Below, piece by piece: positions 33,215-41,259 of a stretch of DNA of 64,000 bases. The stretch spans positions 372,001 through 436,000 of the forward strand of contig JAHABL010000001.1 of NCBI GenBank assembly GCA_018376445.1, written 5' to 3'. Position numbers and translations under genes: made by a program. The first letter of the stretch is position 1, and every line of letters starts with the position of its first letter. The stretch is from Mycobacteriales bacterium (GTDB taxonomy: Bacteria; Actinomycetota; Actinomycetes; Mycobacteriales; Mycobacteriaceae). The notes under the pieces are model-generated. The model worked only from the letters and a program-made list of their open reading frames with translations, was not told where the DNA came from and made no database searches.

Positions 33215-35348
33215 CACGAACAACCTCCACCTTGAGCACGAGCATGGGGACCGCGTCCACGACATTCGTCTTGTTGTACCGGCACTCTGCCTATGGGCGA
33301 CTGCCCTCGTAGGGGCAGAAGGAGGGATTCGTGTCCTGGAGGGAGTGGTAGCGACTGCTGTCGTCGGAGCTGTCATCGTGTGGCGAATACGTCGGCGAAG
33401 GTCAGAGTCCCCGCTCGTGTCTCTTATTCTTGCAGCATTGCTGGCGGTAGTGCTGGGTGGTGCCGCAGCGCTGCCCCACCTGTATCTCATCGAACGGGGG
33501 ATGCATACGCTCTACCCTGCGTCCACGACCACCCCCAGTCTGTCGGTCTCATCAGTTACCCATGCTTCGTTAGCTACTCACACCCGGTCAGCTACCCTGT
33601 TCACTCCTCCATCCCAGGGTTCCCGTACGGCCGCCTCATCACGGGTAGTCCTCGGTCGCATCACCAGCAGACCACTCCATAACGCTACGGGTACGCGCTT
33701 TACGCTACGTACTGCCCACGGGGAGATGGTCATCCATGCCCGCTCAGCACAGTGTCAGAAACTCGTGCTAGGACAACGTGTCACACTGGTCGTTAAACCA
33801 TTAAGGCCCCCAGACCACCACCTCAGCTTAGGAGAGTGGCGAGCAGTATACCTTCGTAGTGCCCGTGCACCGCAAGGAATTTGGGCATTTTCTGCACTTG
33901 TTGCGCAGCGGTGGGAGGAGGCCCTTACCCTCGCCGACACGGCAGGTCTCACCACCAGCCTGCATGCCCTGGCCCGCGGAATGACCATCGGAGACACCTC
34001 CGGCATCACCTCAGACCAGCAGCGTTGTTACCGTGCCAGTGGCCTTACTCACCTCACTGCCGTCAGCGGTGCCAATGTCAGCTATGTGCTGCTCCTCGCC
34101 GGAGTTACACTCCACCATGCTTCCCCTCGCCGCCGGGTAATCGTGCACTCTATCCTCCTCATACTCTTCGCAGCGTTAATCGGTCCTGAACCAGCCGTCC
34201 TTCGTGCCACTATCAGCGGAGCCGTGGGCGTAATTGCGTTGTGGGAAGGCGGACGCAGCGCCGCGTTCCCTGCACTTGGAGCCGGGATACTTAGCCTCAT
34301 CATCATCTCACCACTATTTGCTGTCTCGCCCGGATTCCTCCTGTCTGTAGCGGCCACTGCCGCGCTCATCTGGGCAGCGCCTCGGGTCGTTGAGAAATTC
34401 GTACAGTTCGGGCTTCCTCGAGTCGCTAGCGAGGTGCTGGCGGTGACGGTGGTGGCCGCCAGCAGCACACTCCCGTTAAGTCTCTATCTTTTTGGGACAG
34501 CCAGCGTTCTTGGAGTGCTCGCCAATATTATGGTTGCACCAGTTGTTCCCCTCATCACCGCAGTCGGTTTGGTGGGAGTAATGACGAGTTTCGTCTTCCC
34601 TCCACTGGGAGCAGTACTGCTGATGGTGCTAGTGCCAGCACTGTGGTGGGTGGAGAAGGTAGGGATGGCGCTGGGCGGCCCCAGTTGGGCTCAGCTTTCT
34701 CTTCCCCAGGAGCTTTCCCCTGGGCTTGTTCCACCCTTGGTTCCCAGCTTGCTGGCTACCGCCGTGCTCGCTGCAGCAGTACTCACCTGTTACACACGGA
34801 GAGGGAGGGGAGTGGTTACGGTTCTCGTCATCGTGGCTGGGGTAGTGACGGGCGGACATGCTCTCGCAAGCTATCGGCATTTGATGGCTTGCCAACGTCA
34901 GCCAGATGCCCTCACTTTGGTCTCGTCAGCGCCGAACGTCACTTCATCGCGTGACTCTGTTTTCAGCTCCACGCACACTGTGAGGGTGGAACACCGCGGG
35001 TCAAACCACCGACTACGGCGTCCGGTCATTCTTCTTGAAGGCGCAATCACTGCTGTGACCCTGCCGCGCATCGATGAGCTCGCTAGCAGCCTGCGCGATC
35101 CTGTTTTCGTACACCTGAACACGGTTACCACCCACGTCGCCATCACTCGTGGATCCAGCCCTTCCACATATCACCCTGGCTCGTTATCCGCCAGCGTCTC
35201 CGCACGTGAGTCTCTCCAGGGATCCTCCACCGTGTCCTCTCGTGTGTCTCTCACGCCGGGCGGCACCCCCGTTGTCGAGCTGGCACCCGGCGAGACGGTG
35301 ACAATCACCAAGACCAACCAGATTTGTGCCCTAGTCATGGCAAGATAG
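33201..35348 (+). CDS. comEC: ComEC/Rec2-family DNA transport channel protein, no metallo-beta-lactamase domain
   Basis: 715 residues from ATG 33201; an in-frame ATG at 33162 with GGAGGAG 13 bases upstream is the alternative. The N-terminus has two or three membrane helices, an OB-like domain (DUF4131 type, about 140-210) and then the Competence domain with GMTIGDTSGITSDQQRCYRASGLTHLTAVSGANVSYVLLL and many helices to about 560. The usual C-terminal metallo-beta-lactamase-like nuclease (DVGQGDA) is not visible. It would form the channel for single-stranded DNA uptake with ComEA; whether this organism is competent cannot be told. Confidence 0.88.
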   Translation: MPPSSTNNLHLEHEHGDRVHDIRLVVPALCLWATALVGAEGGIRVLEGVVATAVVGAVIVWRIRRRRSESPLVSLILAALLAVVLGGAAALPHLYLIERGMHTLYPASTTTPSLSVSSVTHASLATHTRSATLFTPPSQGSRTAASSRVVLGRITSRPLHNATGTRFTLRTAHGEMVIHARSAQCQKLVLGQRVTLVVKPLRPPDHHLSLGEWRAVYLRSARAPQGIWAFSALVAQRWEEALTLADTAGLTTSLHALARGMTIGDTSGITSDQQRCYRASGLTHLTAVSGANVSYVLLLAGVTLHHASPRRRVIVHSILLILFAALIGPEPAVLRATISGAVGVIALWEGGRSAAFPALGAGILSLIIISPLFAVSPGFLLSVAATAALIWAAPRVVEKFVQFGLPRVASEVLAVTVVAASSTLPLSLYLFGTASVLGVLANIMVAPVVPLITAVGLVGVMTSFVFPPLGAVLLMVLVPALWWVEKVGMALGGPSWAQLSLPQELSPGLVPPLVPSLLATAVLAAAVLTCYTRRGRGVVTVLVIVAGVVTGGHALASYRHLMACQRQPDALTLVSSAPNVTSSRDSVFSSTHTVRVEHRGSNHRLRRPVILLEGAITAVTLPRIDELASSLRDPVFVHLNTVTTHVAITRGSSPSTYHPGSLSASVSARESLQGSSTVSSRVSLTPGGTPVVELAPGETVTITKTNQICALVMAR

Positions 35349-35352
35349 AGGC

Positions 35353-36315
35353 GTGAACCCTCTGCAGCTCATTCTCGGTGACGAAGAATTCCTTATCGAC
35401 CGCACGATCTCCAGCATCATTCAGAGTGTCCGTGTCGGCATGCAGGGCAATCCGGAAGAACTTCCGATTACCAAACTCCGTGCGGGTGATGTCACACCGT
35501 CCGAAATCGTCGAGCTGCTCAGCCCCTCTCTCTTCGCAGAAGACCGCGTCGTCGTCCTTGAAGCAGCTGGTGAAGCTGGCAAAGAGGCAGCAGCCACTAT
35601 TGAACAAGCGGTACAAGGACTGGCGCCAGGGATCGTTCTGGTAGTGGTTCACAGTGGTGGAGGCCGTGCGAAAAACCTCGTCACCGTCATAAAGAAGGCA
35701 GGCGCGGAGGTCACGGAATGCCCAAAGATCATCAAGGTGAGTGAACGAGAGGACTTTGTCGTCAACGAGTTTCGCACCCTGGGTGTCCGTCCTAGTAGTG
35801 ATACCGTCCATGCACTTTTGGATGCTATCGGTGGGGATCTTCGTGAGCTTGCCTCCGCTGTAACCCAGTTGGTGGCGGATACCGGGGGACGGGTCGACCC
35901 GGCGGCTGTCCGGCGCTACTACGCGGGGGTAGCCGGTGTCACCGGTTTCCAGGTTGCCGACGATACACTTGCGGGGAACACGGTGGCTGCGTTGACGGCA
36001 CTCCGCTGGGCACTCGTGGGTGGTCTGCACCCTGTTCCGATCGCGGATGCATTGGGAGATTCCCTCTTAGGAATGGTGCGTATTTCTGCTATGGGCCGCG
36101 TAGACCCCTACTCTTCCGCAAAAACATTGGGGATGCCGCCGTGGAAGATCAAAAAGATTCAGCAGCAACTGCGAAGATGGGATGCTGCTCGCCTGGCGCA
36201 GGCGATGCAGATTGCCACCGATCTGAATGGGGCGGTGAAAGGGCAAGCAGCGGACGCTGAATACGCTCTGGAAAAAGCTGTCCGGGAGATTTCTCAACTG
36301 GCGGGTCAGCGCTGA
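35353..36315 (+). CDS. holA: DNA polymerase III delta subunit
   Basis: 320 residues from GTG 35353, 4 bases after comEC. LQLILGDEEFLIDRTISSI at the N-terminus and the C-terminal WKIKKIQQQLRRWDAARLAQAMQ region match HolA. It is the wrench of the clamp loader that opens the beta clamp. Walker A is absent, as is normal for delta. It converges on rpsT with a hairpin between. Confidence 0.93.
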   Translation: MNPLQLILGDEEFLIDRTISSIIQSVRVGMQGNPEELPITKLRAGDVTPSEIVELLSPSLFAEDRVVVLEAAGEAGKEAAATIEQAVQGLAPGIVLVVVHSGGGRAKNLVTVIKKAGAEVTECPKIIKVSEREDFVVNEFRTLGVRPSSDTVHALLDAIGGDLRELASAVTQLVADTGGRVDPAAVRRYYAGVAGVTGFQVADDTLAGNTVAALTALRWALVGGLHPVPIADALGDSLLGMVRISAMGRVDPYSSAKTLGMPPWKIKKIQQQLRRWDAARLAQAMQIATDLNGAVKGQAADAEYALEKAVREISQLAGQR

Positions 36316-36407
36316 GGCGCGTCACCTAGCTGACGCGCATTCTCCCGTAGTCGGGGGACGATTGGGATGATGCGTGCTGCCAGGAGACGTGCCTCTCTTA
36401 TAGCAGA

Positions 36408-36438
36408 AGCGCCGGTCGGGAAAACCCACACCGGCGCT
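36408..36438. terminator. Bidirectional hairpin between holA and rpsT
   Basis: AGCGCCGGT (36408-36416) pairs with ACCGGCGCT (36430-36438). It can serve both convergent genes; no long T run on either side. Confidence 0.7.
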
Positions 36439-36459
36439 CCTGTGATGTTCTAGTACAGA

Positions 36460-36720
36460 TTAGAGAGCGTTAGTCTGCTGAGCCATAGCGGACTTCTTGT
36501 TGGCCGCCTGGTTCTTGTGGATGACGCCCTTGCTGACAGCCTTGTCGAGAGCGCGGCTGGCGACACGCAGAGCCTCAGTGGCTTTTTCCTTGTCGCCAGC
36601 TTCAGCTGCCTCACGGAAGGCGCGGATATCAGTACGCAGAGCAGACTTAATGGCCTGGTTACGAAGACGGGCGCGCTCGTTGGTGCGGATCCGCTTCTTC
36701 TGGGACTTGATGTTTGCCAC
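36460..36720 (-). CDS. rpsT: Small ribosomal subunit protein bS20
   Basis: 86 residues from ATG 36720. MANIKSQKKRIRTNERARLRN and SKGVIHKNQAANKKSAM are diagnostic. It binds 16S rRNA early in assembly. It has its own promoter and a leader of about 140 bases containing a CGTAC/GTACG hairpin, where S20 autoregulation could act. Confidence 0.97.
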   Translation of the reverse strand: MANIKSQKKRIRTNERARLRNQAIKSALRTDIRAFREAAEAGDKEKATEALRVASRALDKAVSKGVIHKNQAANKKSAMAQQTNAL

Positions 36721-36865
36721 GTGGAAACCTCTGTAAGTTGATGTGTTCTGGACTCAATGCTTATTTGATTGCGGCGCGTTGCCCCGGGGCATCTCACTCG
36801 GCAGTATTCGTACAGAAAAGTACGGGACGTCCACCGGGTGCGCTATACGCAATCACCGAAGGTTC

Positions 36866-36894
36866 AGCATAGCAAAGATGCTGCTACCACTCAA
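36866..36894 (-). promoter_or_regulatory. rpsT promoter
   Basis: On the minus strand TTGAGT, a 17-base spacer, then TATGCT. It lies just after the PemK stop and faces rpsT. This is one of the best promoter matches in the window. Confidence 0.7.
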
Positions 36895-36909
36895 AACGTG
36901 TTACCTGGT

Positions 36910-37482
36910 TCATGACCAGCCGTACTCATCCCGCAGGCGGCGCGCGACCTGCTCAAAACGTTCCCTATCGAGTACTGAACCTTCACGGCGTATTCCTGCT
37001 TCTGGAACCTCTAAGACGCGATCTAACCGCACGTAGCTCTCTCGATGCTGGCTATCCCAGGATCCACGGCCAAGATACTCCCAGTTGCTGTCATCGCGAC
37101 GGCGTGACTGCGAGGACAACATGAGTCCTAACAGCGTGTCACGATCGCGACCCACCACAAGTACCGGGCGGTCTTTGCCCTCGCTGGGGTCCTCCTCGAA
37201 CTCCACCCACGTCCATACGATCTCGCCCGGATCGGCCTTGCCATCCAAATCGGGGGAGTACACCAAGTGGTGAGCTACACTACGGGCGCTCTTAGCGTGA
37301 CGGGTGGTGGGGCGACCGCCCCCGCGGCTGATCTGCCGGTCGTGCGCATTCCCACTAAAGCTCCGGATGGTTTCCTGCGCAGCACGCGCAACAATACGAC
37401 GCGCCGATGGGTTACTGAGAACGTTCTTCGCGGCGCGCACCAAGGTACCGACGAGGCGGCCGCCTTTTCCAGCTGGACTCAT
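36910..37482 (-). CDS. PemK/MazF-family toxin-like protein
   Basis: 190 residues from ATG 37482. The first 80 residues are basic and low in structure; residues about 85-190 match the PemK/MazF fold: GEIVWTWVEFEEDPSEGKDRPVLVVGRD, then a TLLGLMLSS strand and SYVRLDRVLEV. These proteins are usually ribosome-independent mRNA interferases. No antitoxin gene is adjacent on either side. The same solitary gene next to lepA is known in mycobacteria (Rv2405 region), so it is probably a conserved chromosomal protein and not a mobile toxin. Confidence 0.8.
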   Translation of the reverse strand: MSPAGKGGRLVGTLVRAAKNVLSNPSARRIVARAAQETIRSFSGNAHDRQISRGGGRPTTRHAKSARSVAHHLVYSPDLDGKADPGEIVWTWVEFEEDPSEGKDRPVLVVGRDRDTLLGLMLSSQSRRRDDSNWEYLGRGSWDSQHRESYVRLDRVLEVPEAGIRREGSVLDRERFEQVARRLRDEYGWS

Positions 37483-37489
37483 ACGTCTC

Positions 37490-37495
37490 AGCGTA
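37490..37495 (-). promoter_or_regulatory. Putative -10 box of leaderless PemK gene
   Basis: On the minus strand TACGCT ends 7 bases before ATG 37482, with no ribosome site. Confidence 0.5.
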
Positions 37496-37670
37496 CCGTG
37501 TGCCGGTGCGCGTGCCCGAGAGAGCGGCCTAAATTCCAGAAACTGCCACTTCGTGAGACACTAGAGGGGGAATTCCCCATATCGACACCGCGGAGCGGGT
37601 GGTATGTACCCTCCGCGCTGTCCGACCCGCACTGTCCGACACGTACTGTCCGAAAGGTTTGAGGACGTCT

Positions 37671-39527
37671 ATGGCGCACTTCGCAGAGACGACGTTTACT
37701 GATCCCGCCCGGATCCGTAACTTCTGCATCATTGCCCACATCGACCACGGTAAGTCCACGCTGGCCGATCGCATGCTGCAGATCACCGGTGTCGTCAACC
37801 AGCGCGAAATGCGTGACCAGTATCTGGACCGCATGGATATCGAGCGGGAGCGCGGCATCACCATTAAGGCACAGAATGTGCGTATCCCCTGGGTGCCGAA
37901 GACGGGTGCCTGTGCCGGTCAAGAGATCGTCATGCACCTCATCGACACCCCCGGGCACGTCGACTTTACCTACGAGGTTTCCCGCGCTCTCGAAGCATGT
38001 GAAGGGGCTGTGCTTCTCGTCGACGCCGCCCAGGGTATTGAGGCGCAAACCCTCGCAAACCTTTACATGGCCATCGATAAGGATCTGGAGATCATCCCCG
38101 TCCTCAACAAGATCGATCTGCCAGCTGCCGAGCCGGAGCGCTACGCCCGCGAAATCGCCCAAATTATCGGCTGTGATCCCAGCGACGTCATTCAGGTCTC
38201 GGCAAAGTCGGGCATTGGCGTCGAAGAACTCATGGACGTCATCGCCGAGAAAGTGCCCGCCCCGACCGGCAGCTCTAGTGACCCCACCCGCGCCCTCATC
38301 TTCGATTCCGTCTACGACATTTACCGTGGAGTCGTCACCTACATTCGTGTGATGGATGGGGAGATACGCCCTCGCACCAAGATCCGCATGATGTCGACCG
38401 GTGCGGTCCACGAACTCCTCGAAGTGGGCGTTATCTCGCCCGAGCCAAAACCTACCGATGGGCTTGGGGCTGGAGAAGTAGGCTACCTCATCACCGGTGT
38501 AAAAGACGTTCGCCAGTCCAAGGTGGGCGACACCGTCACCACCTTTAAAGACGGAGCAGAAGAACCTCTCGCCGGGTATGAAGAACCAAAGCCCATGGTC
38601 TATTCCGGTCTTTACCCTATTGATGCCTCCGACTACCCCGACCTGCGCGATGCACTTGACAAGCTGCAACTCAACGATGCAGCCCTCACCTACGAGCCGG
38701 AGACCTCTGTGGCGCTGGGCTTCGGCTTCCGCTGTGGCTTCCTCGGCCTCCTCCACATGGAGATCACCCGCGACCGTCTGCAGCGCGAGTTTGGGCTGGA
38801 CCTCATCTCCACCACACCCAACGTGCACTACCGGGTTGTCACCGAAGACGGCACCGAGTACGAAGTGACGAATCCCTCTAATTGGCCCGAAGGTAAACTT
38901 CGGGAAGTCTATGAGCCCGTCGTAACCTCTTCGATCATTGTGCCCAGCGAGTTTGTTGGCACCACGATGGAGCTGTGTCAGACCCATCGCGGTGAGTTAA
39001 AGGGCATGGATTACTTGTCTGAGACGCGTGTGGAGCTGCGCTACCGCCTGCCGCTCGCCGAGATCATCTTTGACTTCTTCGACTCGCTGAAGTCGCGCAC
39101 CCGCGGATACGCCTCGCTGGACTACCACGAGGACGGTGAGCAGCTGGCCGACCTGGTGAAAGTCGATATTCTGTTGCAGGGTGAAGCCGTGGATGCATTC
39201 TCCGCTATCGTCCACAAGGATTATGCCTCCACCTATGGCAATATGATGACGAAGAAGCTGCGGACCCTCATCCCCCGACAGCAGTTCGAGGTGCCCATTC
39301 AGGCTGCAGTGGGATCCCGCATTATTGCCCGCGAGAATATTCGAGCCATCCGCAAGGACGTCTTGGCGAAGTGCTATGGCGGCGACATTTCCCGCAAGCG
39401 CAAGCTGCTGGAAAAGCAGAAGGAGGGCAAGAAGCGAATGAAGACTATCGGCCGTGTAGACGTTCCGCAGGAAGCCTTCATTGCGGCTCTCTCTGCCGAC
39501 GCCGAAAGCGACAAGAAAAAGAAGTAG
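37671..39527 (+). CDS. lepA: Elongation factor 4 (LepA)
   Basis: 618 residues from ATG 37671, with GAGGA 5 bases upstream; the frame is open from 37599 but has no better site. G1 AHIDHGKS at 22-29, then GITIKAQNVRI, DTPGHVDF and NKIDLPAAEPERY, with the EF4-specific C-terminal domain and a very basic tail (KRKLLEKQKEGKKRMK). It acts on stalled or back-translocating ribosomes and on 30S assembly. Divergent from the PemK gene. Confidence 0.97.
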   Translation: MAHFAETTFTDPARIRNFCIIAHIDHGKSTLADRMLQITGVVNQREMRDQYLDRMDIERERGITIKAQNVRIPWVPKTGACAGQEIVMHLIDTPGHVDFTYEVSRALEACEGAVLLVDAAQGIEAQTLANLYMAIDKDLEIIPVLNKIDLPAAEPERYAREIAQIIGCDPSDVIQVSAKSGIGVEELMDVIAEKVPAPTGSSSDPTRALIFDSVYDIYRGVVTYIRVMDGEIRPRTKIRMMSTGAVHELLEVGVISPEPKPTDGLGAGEVGYLITGVKDVRQSKVGDTVTTFKDGAEEPLAGYEEPKPMVYSGLYPIDASDYPDLRDALDKLQLNDAALTYEPETSVALGFGFRCGFLGLLHMEITRDRLQREFGLDLISTTPNVHYRVVTEDGTEYEVTNPSNWPEGKLREVYEPVVTSSIIVPSEFVGTTMELCQTHRGELKGMDYLSETRVELRYRLPLAEIIFDFFDSLKSRTRGYASLDYHEDGEQLADLVKVDILLQGEAVDAFSAIVHKDYASTYGNMMTKKLRTLIPRQQFEVPIQAAVGSRIIARENIRAIRKDVLAKCYGGDISRKRKLLEKQKEGKKRMKTIGRVDVPQEAFIAALSADAESDKKKK

Positions 39528-39562
39528 CCTCACAGCGGCGCCGGGCCCCCAGAGACTTAGCT

Positions 39563-41119
39563 CTAACTGAGGCCCCAGGTTGCCCGAGCAGCCCGATAGC
39601 AGTCCATTTCCACATGGGGTTTCTCATCCCACACCATGCAGACTCGCGTCGCCTCGTTGTAGGCGGGCCATCCTGGGTTACCGTCGGTAATGAAGTGCTG
39701 TAGCGCACTGTGCATGAGATCGGCGGTGGTCTGCCCGGCGGCATCATCTAACACTGCGGCAGTCGGGTCACTAGGATCCGTTGTAGCGACGGGGCCCACT
39801 ACGCTGTCGGCAGTCTCTGCACCGAGCGTACCAAACCACATAGGGAGATCGGCGCAGTGGGCAGCCCCCTGTCGACCCGGCCAACGATAGTCATAGACCC
39901 AGGTGCGGGACTCTTCAGCAGGTTGGTCAAGGACGCGCCCCTCTGCCGCAGTGGCGACGGTGGCTCGAATCATGGTGTCAGACATGACCGCCCCCACGCG
40001 ACCCTCGTGGATATCGTCATGGTGGGCGGCAATCACGCTGTTTCTCCGGTTGGGATCCACGCCCGCCGTAGAGAGAGAAATCTCCACACCGAGCCGGGAG
40101 AACAGCTTCATTGCACCGTCAAAAGTGATCGAATCGAACTCTTCCGAGGTGGATCCGATGAGCATCGGATAGTTCTGGAAGGGGGCACCGTCAGCCGCGT
40201 CACTTAGAGTCTTCGGCTGAGTAGCCGCATCACGCACCGGGTAAAAGGGGAGACCGAGGGGGTTGTTGCGCCGCATCCGGCGAGAGAGCTTCTTCATTTT
40301 CTCCAGCGGCCACTGTGACAGCTCATCGACCGTAAAGGTTCGGAAGGGCAGTGCGCGACGGGCTGCCTTAACGATTCCCTTTGCGCCCCCATCGGAGGGG
40401 AGGCGGACAAACGCGGGTGAGCATGAAAATACCTGTTGGAAAAGACCTTCTGCAGCAGGATTAGAGGCGAGGCAGAGGACGCTCGTGCCACCTGCCGACT
40501 GACCTCCAATAGTGACACGCTTAGGGTCACCACCGAATGCGGAGATATTACTCTGCACCCATTGGAGGGCGGCTAGCTGGTCGAGCATGCCGCGGTTCTG
40601 AGGGGCATCCGGCAGCGGCAGCCAGCCTTCCGCATCAAGACGGTAGTTGATGGTTACTACGATCACTCCGGCAGCGGTGAACTTTGCTCCATCCCACCAA
40701 TCACAGGCATTTTCCCCCACAATGAAGCTGCCGCCATGAATCCACACAAAGACGGGGAGTGGATGCGATGAAGGCAGTTTGTTGGGCTGGGGGAGGGTAT
40801 CTCTGGGCGCATAGATCGTGAGATTGAGTTTTTCTGCGCCGGGCCGGACCACTTCTGGGATGGTGGGGTTGGGATTGGTGGAGAAGTCTTGGGCGGTGGG
40901 GCCGGGCGCAGTGCAGTCGCGAATACCGTCCCAGGGTAGTGCGGGCTCAGGTTCGGCAAAGCGGGAGGTACTGGAGACGGGAGCTGCGTAGGGGATGCTG
41001 TAGAAGACCACATCGTGGGCGCGGTCAAGCCCTTGGACCTGCCCATACTGGGTGGTGATAACAAGGGGGGAAGGGACTCCACGTGGAGAGGTCACTGTGG
41101 TGGTGTCGTTTTCGGCCAT
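39563..41119 (-). CDS. Type B carboxylesterase
   Basis: 518 residues from ATG 41119. Alpha/beta hydrolase with oxyanion loop HGGSFIVGEN at 128-137, nucleophile S208 in GGQSAGG, probable acid in GSTSEEFDS near 330 and catalytic His in AAHCADLPMWFG near 425. It has no signal peptide, so it is cytoplasmic. Substrate unknown. It is antisense to its neighbours with 35 bases to the lepA stop. Confidence 0.9.
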   Translation of the reverse strand: MAENDTTTVTSPRGVPSPLVITTQYGQVQGLDRAHDVVFYSIPYAAPVSSTSRFAEPEPALPWDGIRDCTAPGPTAQDFSTNPNPTIPEVVRPGAEKLNLTIYAPRDTLPQPNKLPSSHPLPVFVWIHGGSFIVGENACDWWDGAKFTAAGVIVVTINYRLDAEGWLPLPDAPQNRGMLDQLAALQWVQSNISAFGGDPKRVTIGGQSAGGTSVLCLASNPAAEGLFQQVFSCSPAFVRLPSDGGAKGIVKAARRALPFRTFTVDELSQWPLEKMKKLSRRMRRNNPLGLPFYPVRDAATQPKTLSDAADGAPFQNYPMLIGSTSEEFDSITFDGAMKLFSRLGVEISLSTAGVDPNRRNSVIAAHHDDIHEGRVGAVMSDTMIRATVATAAEGRVLDQPAEESRTWVYDYRWPGRQGAAHCADLPMWFGTLGAETADSVVGPVATTDPSDPTAAVLDDAAGQTTADLMHSALQHFITDGNPGWPAYNEATRVCMVWDEKPHVEMDCYRAARATWGLS

Positions 41120-41125
41120 AATCCG

Positions 41126-41131
41126 AGGTTA
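41126..41131 (-). promoter_or_regulatory. Putative -10 box of leaderless carboxylesterase gene
   Basis: On the minus strand TAACCT ends 6 bases before ATG 41119. Confidence 0.5.
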
Positions 41132-41259
41132 CCTTGTCCTCGCTAAGATAGAACCCACAACTATGCCACGACGCGGCTCGATTGGCTGCTAACAGCCGCT
41201 TGAGCCAGCCTGTGACAATGATCTGAGACAACGACCCGTGATGACGAGAAAGGTGTGTC

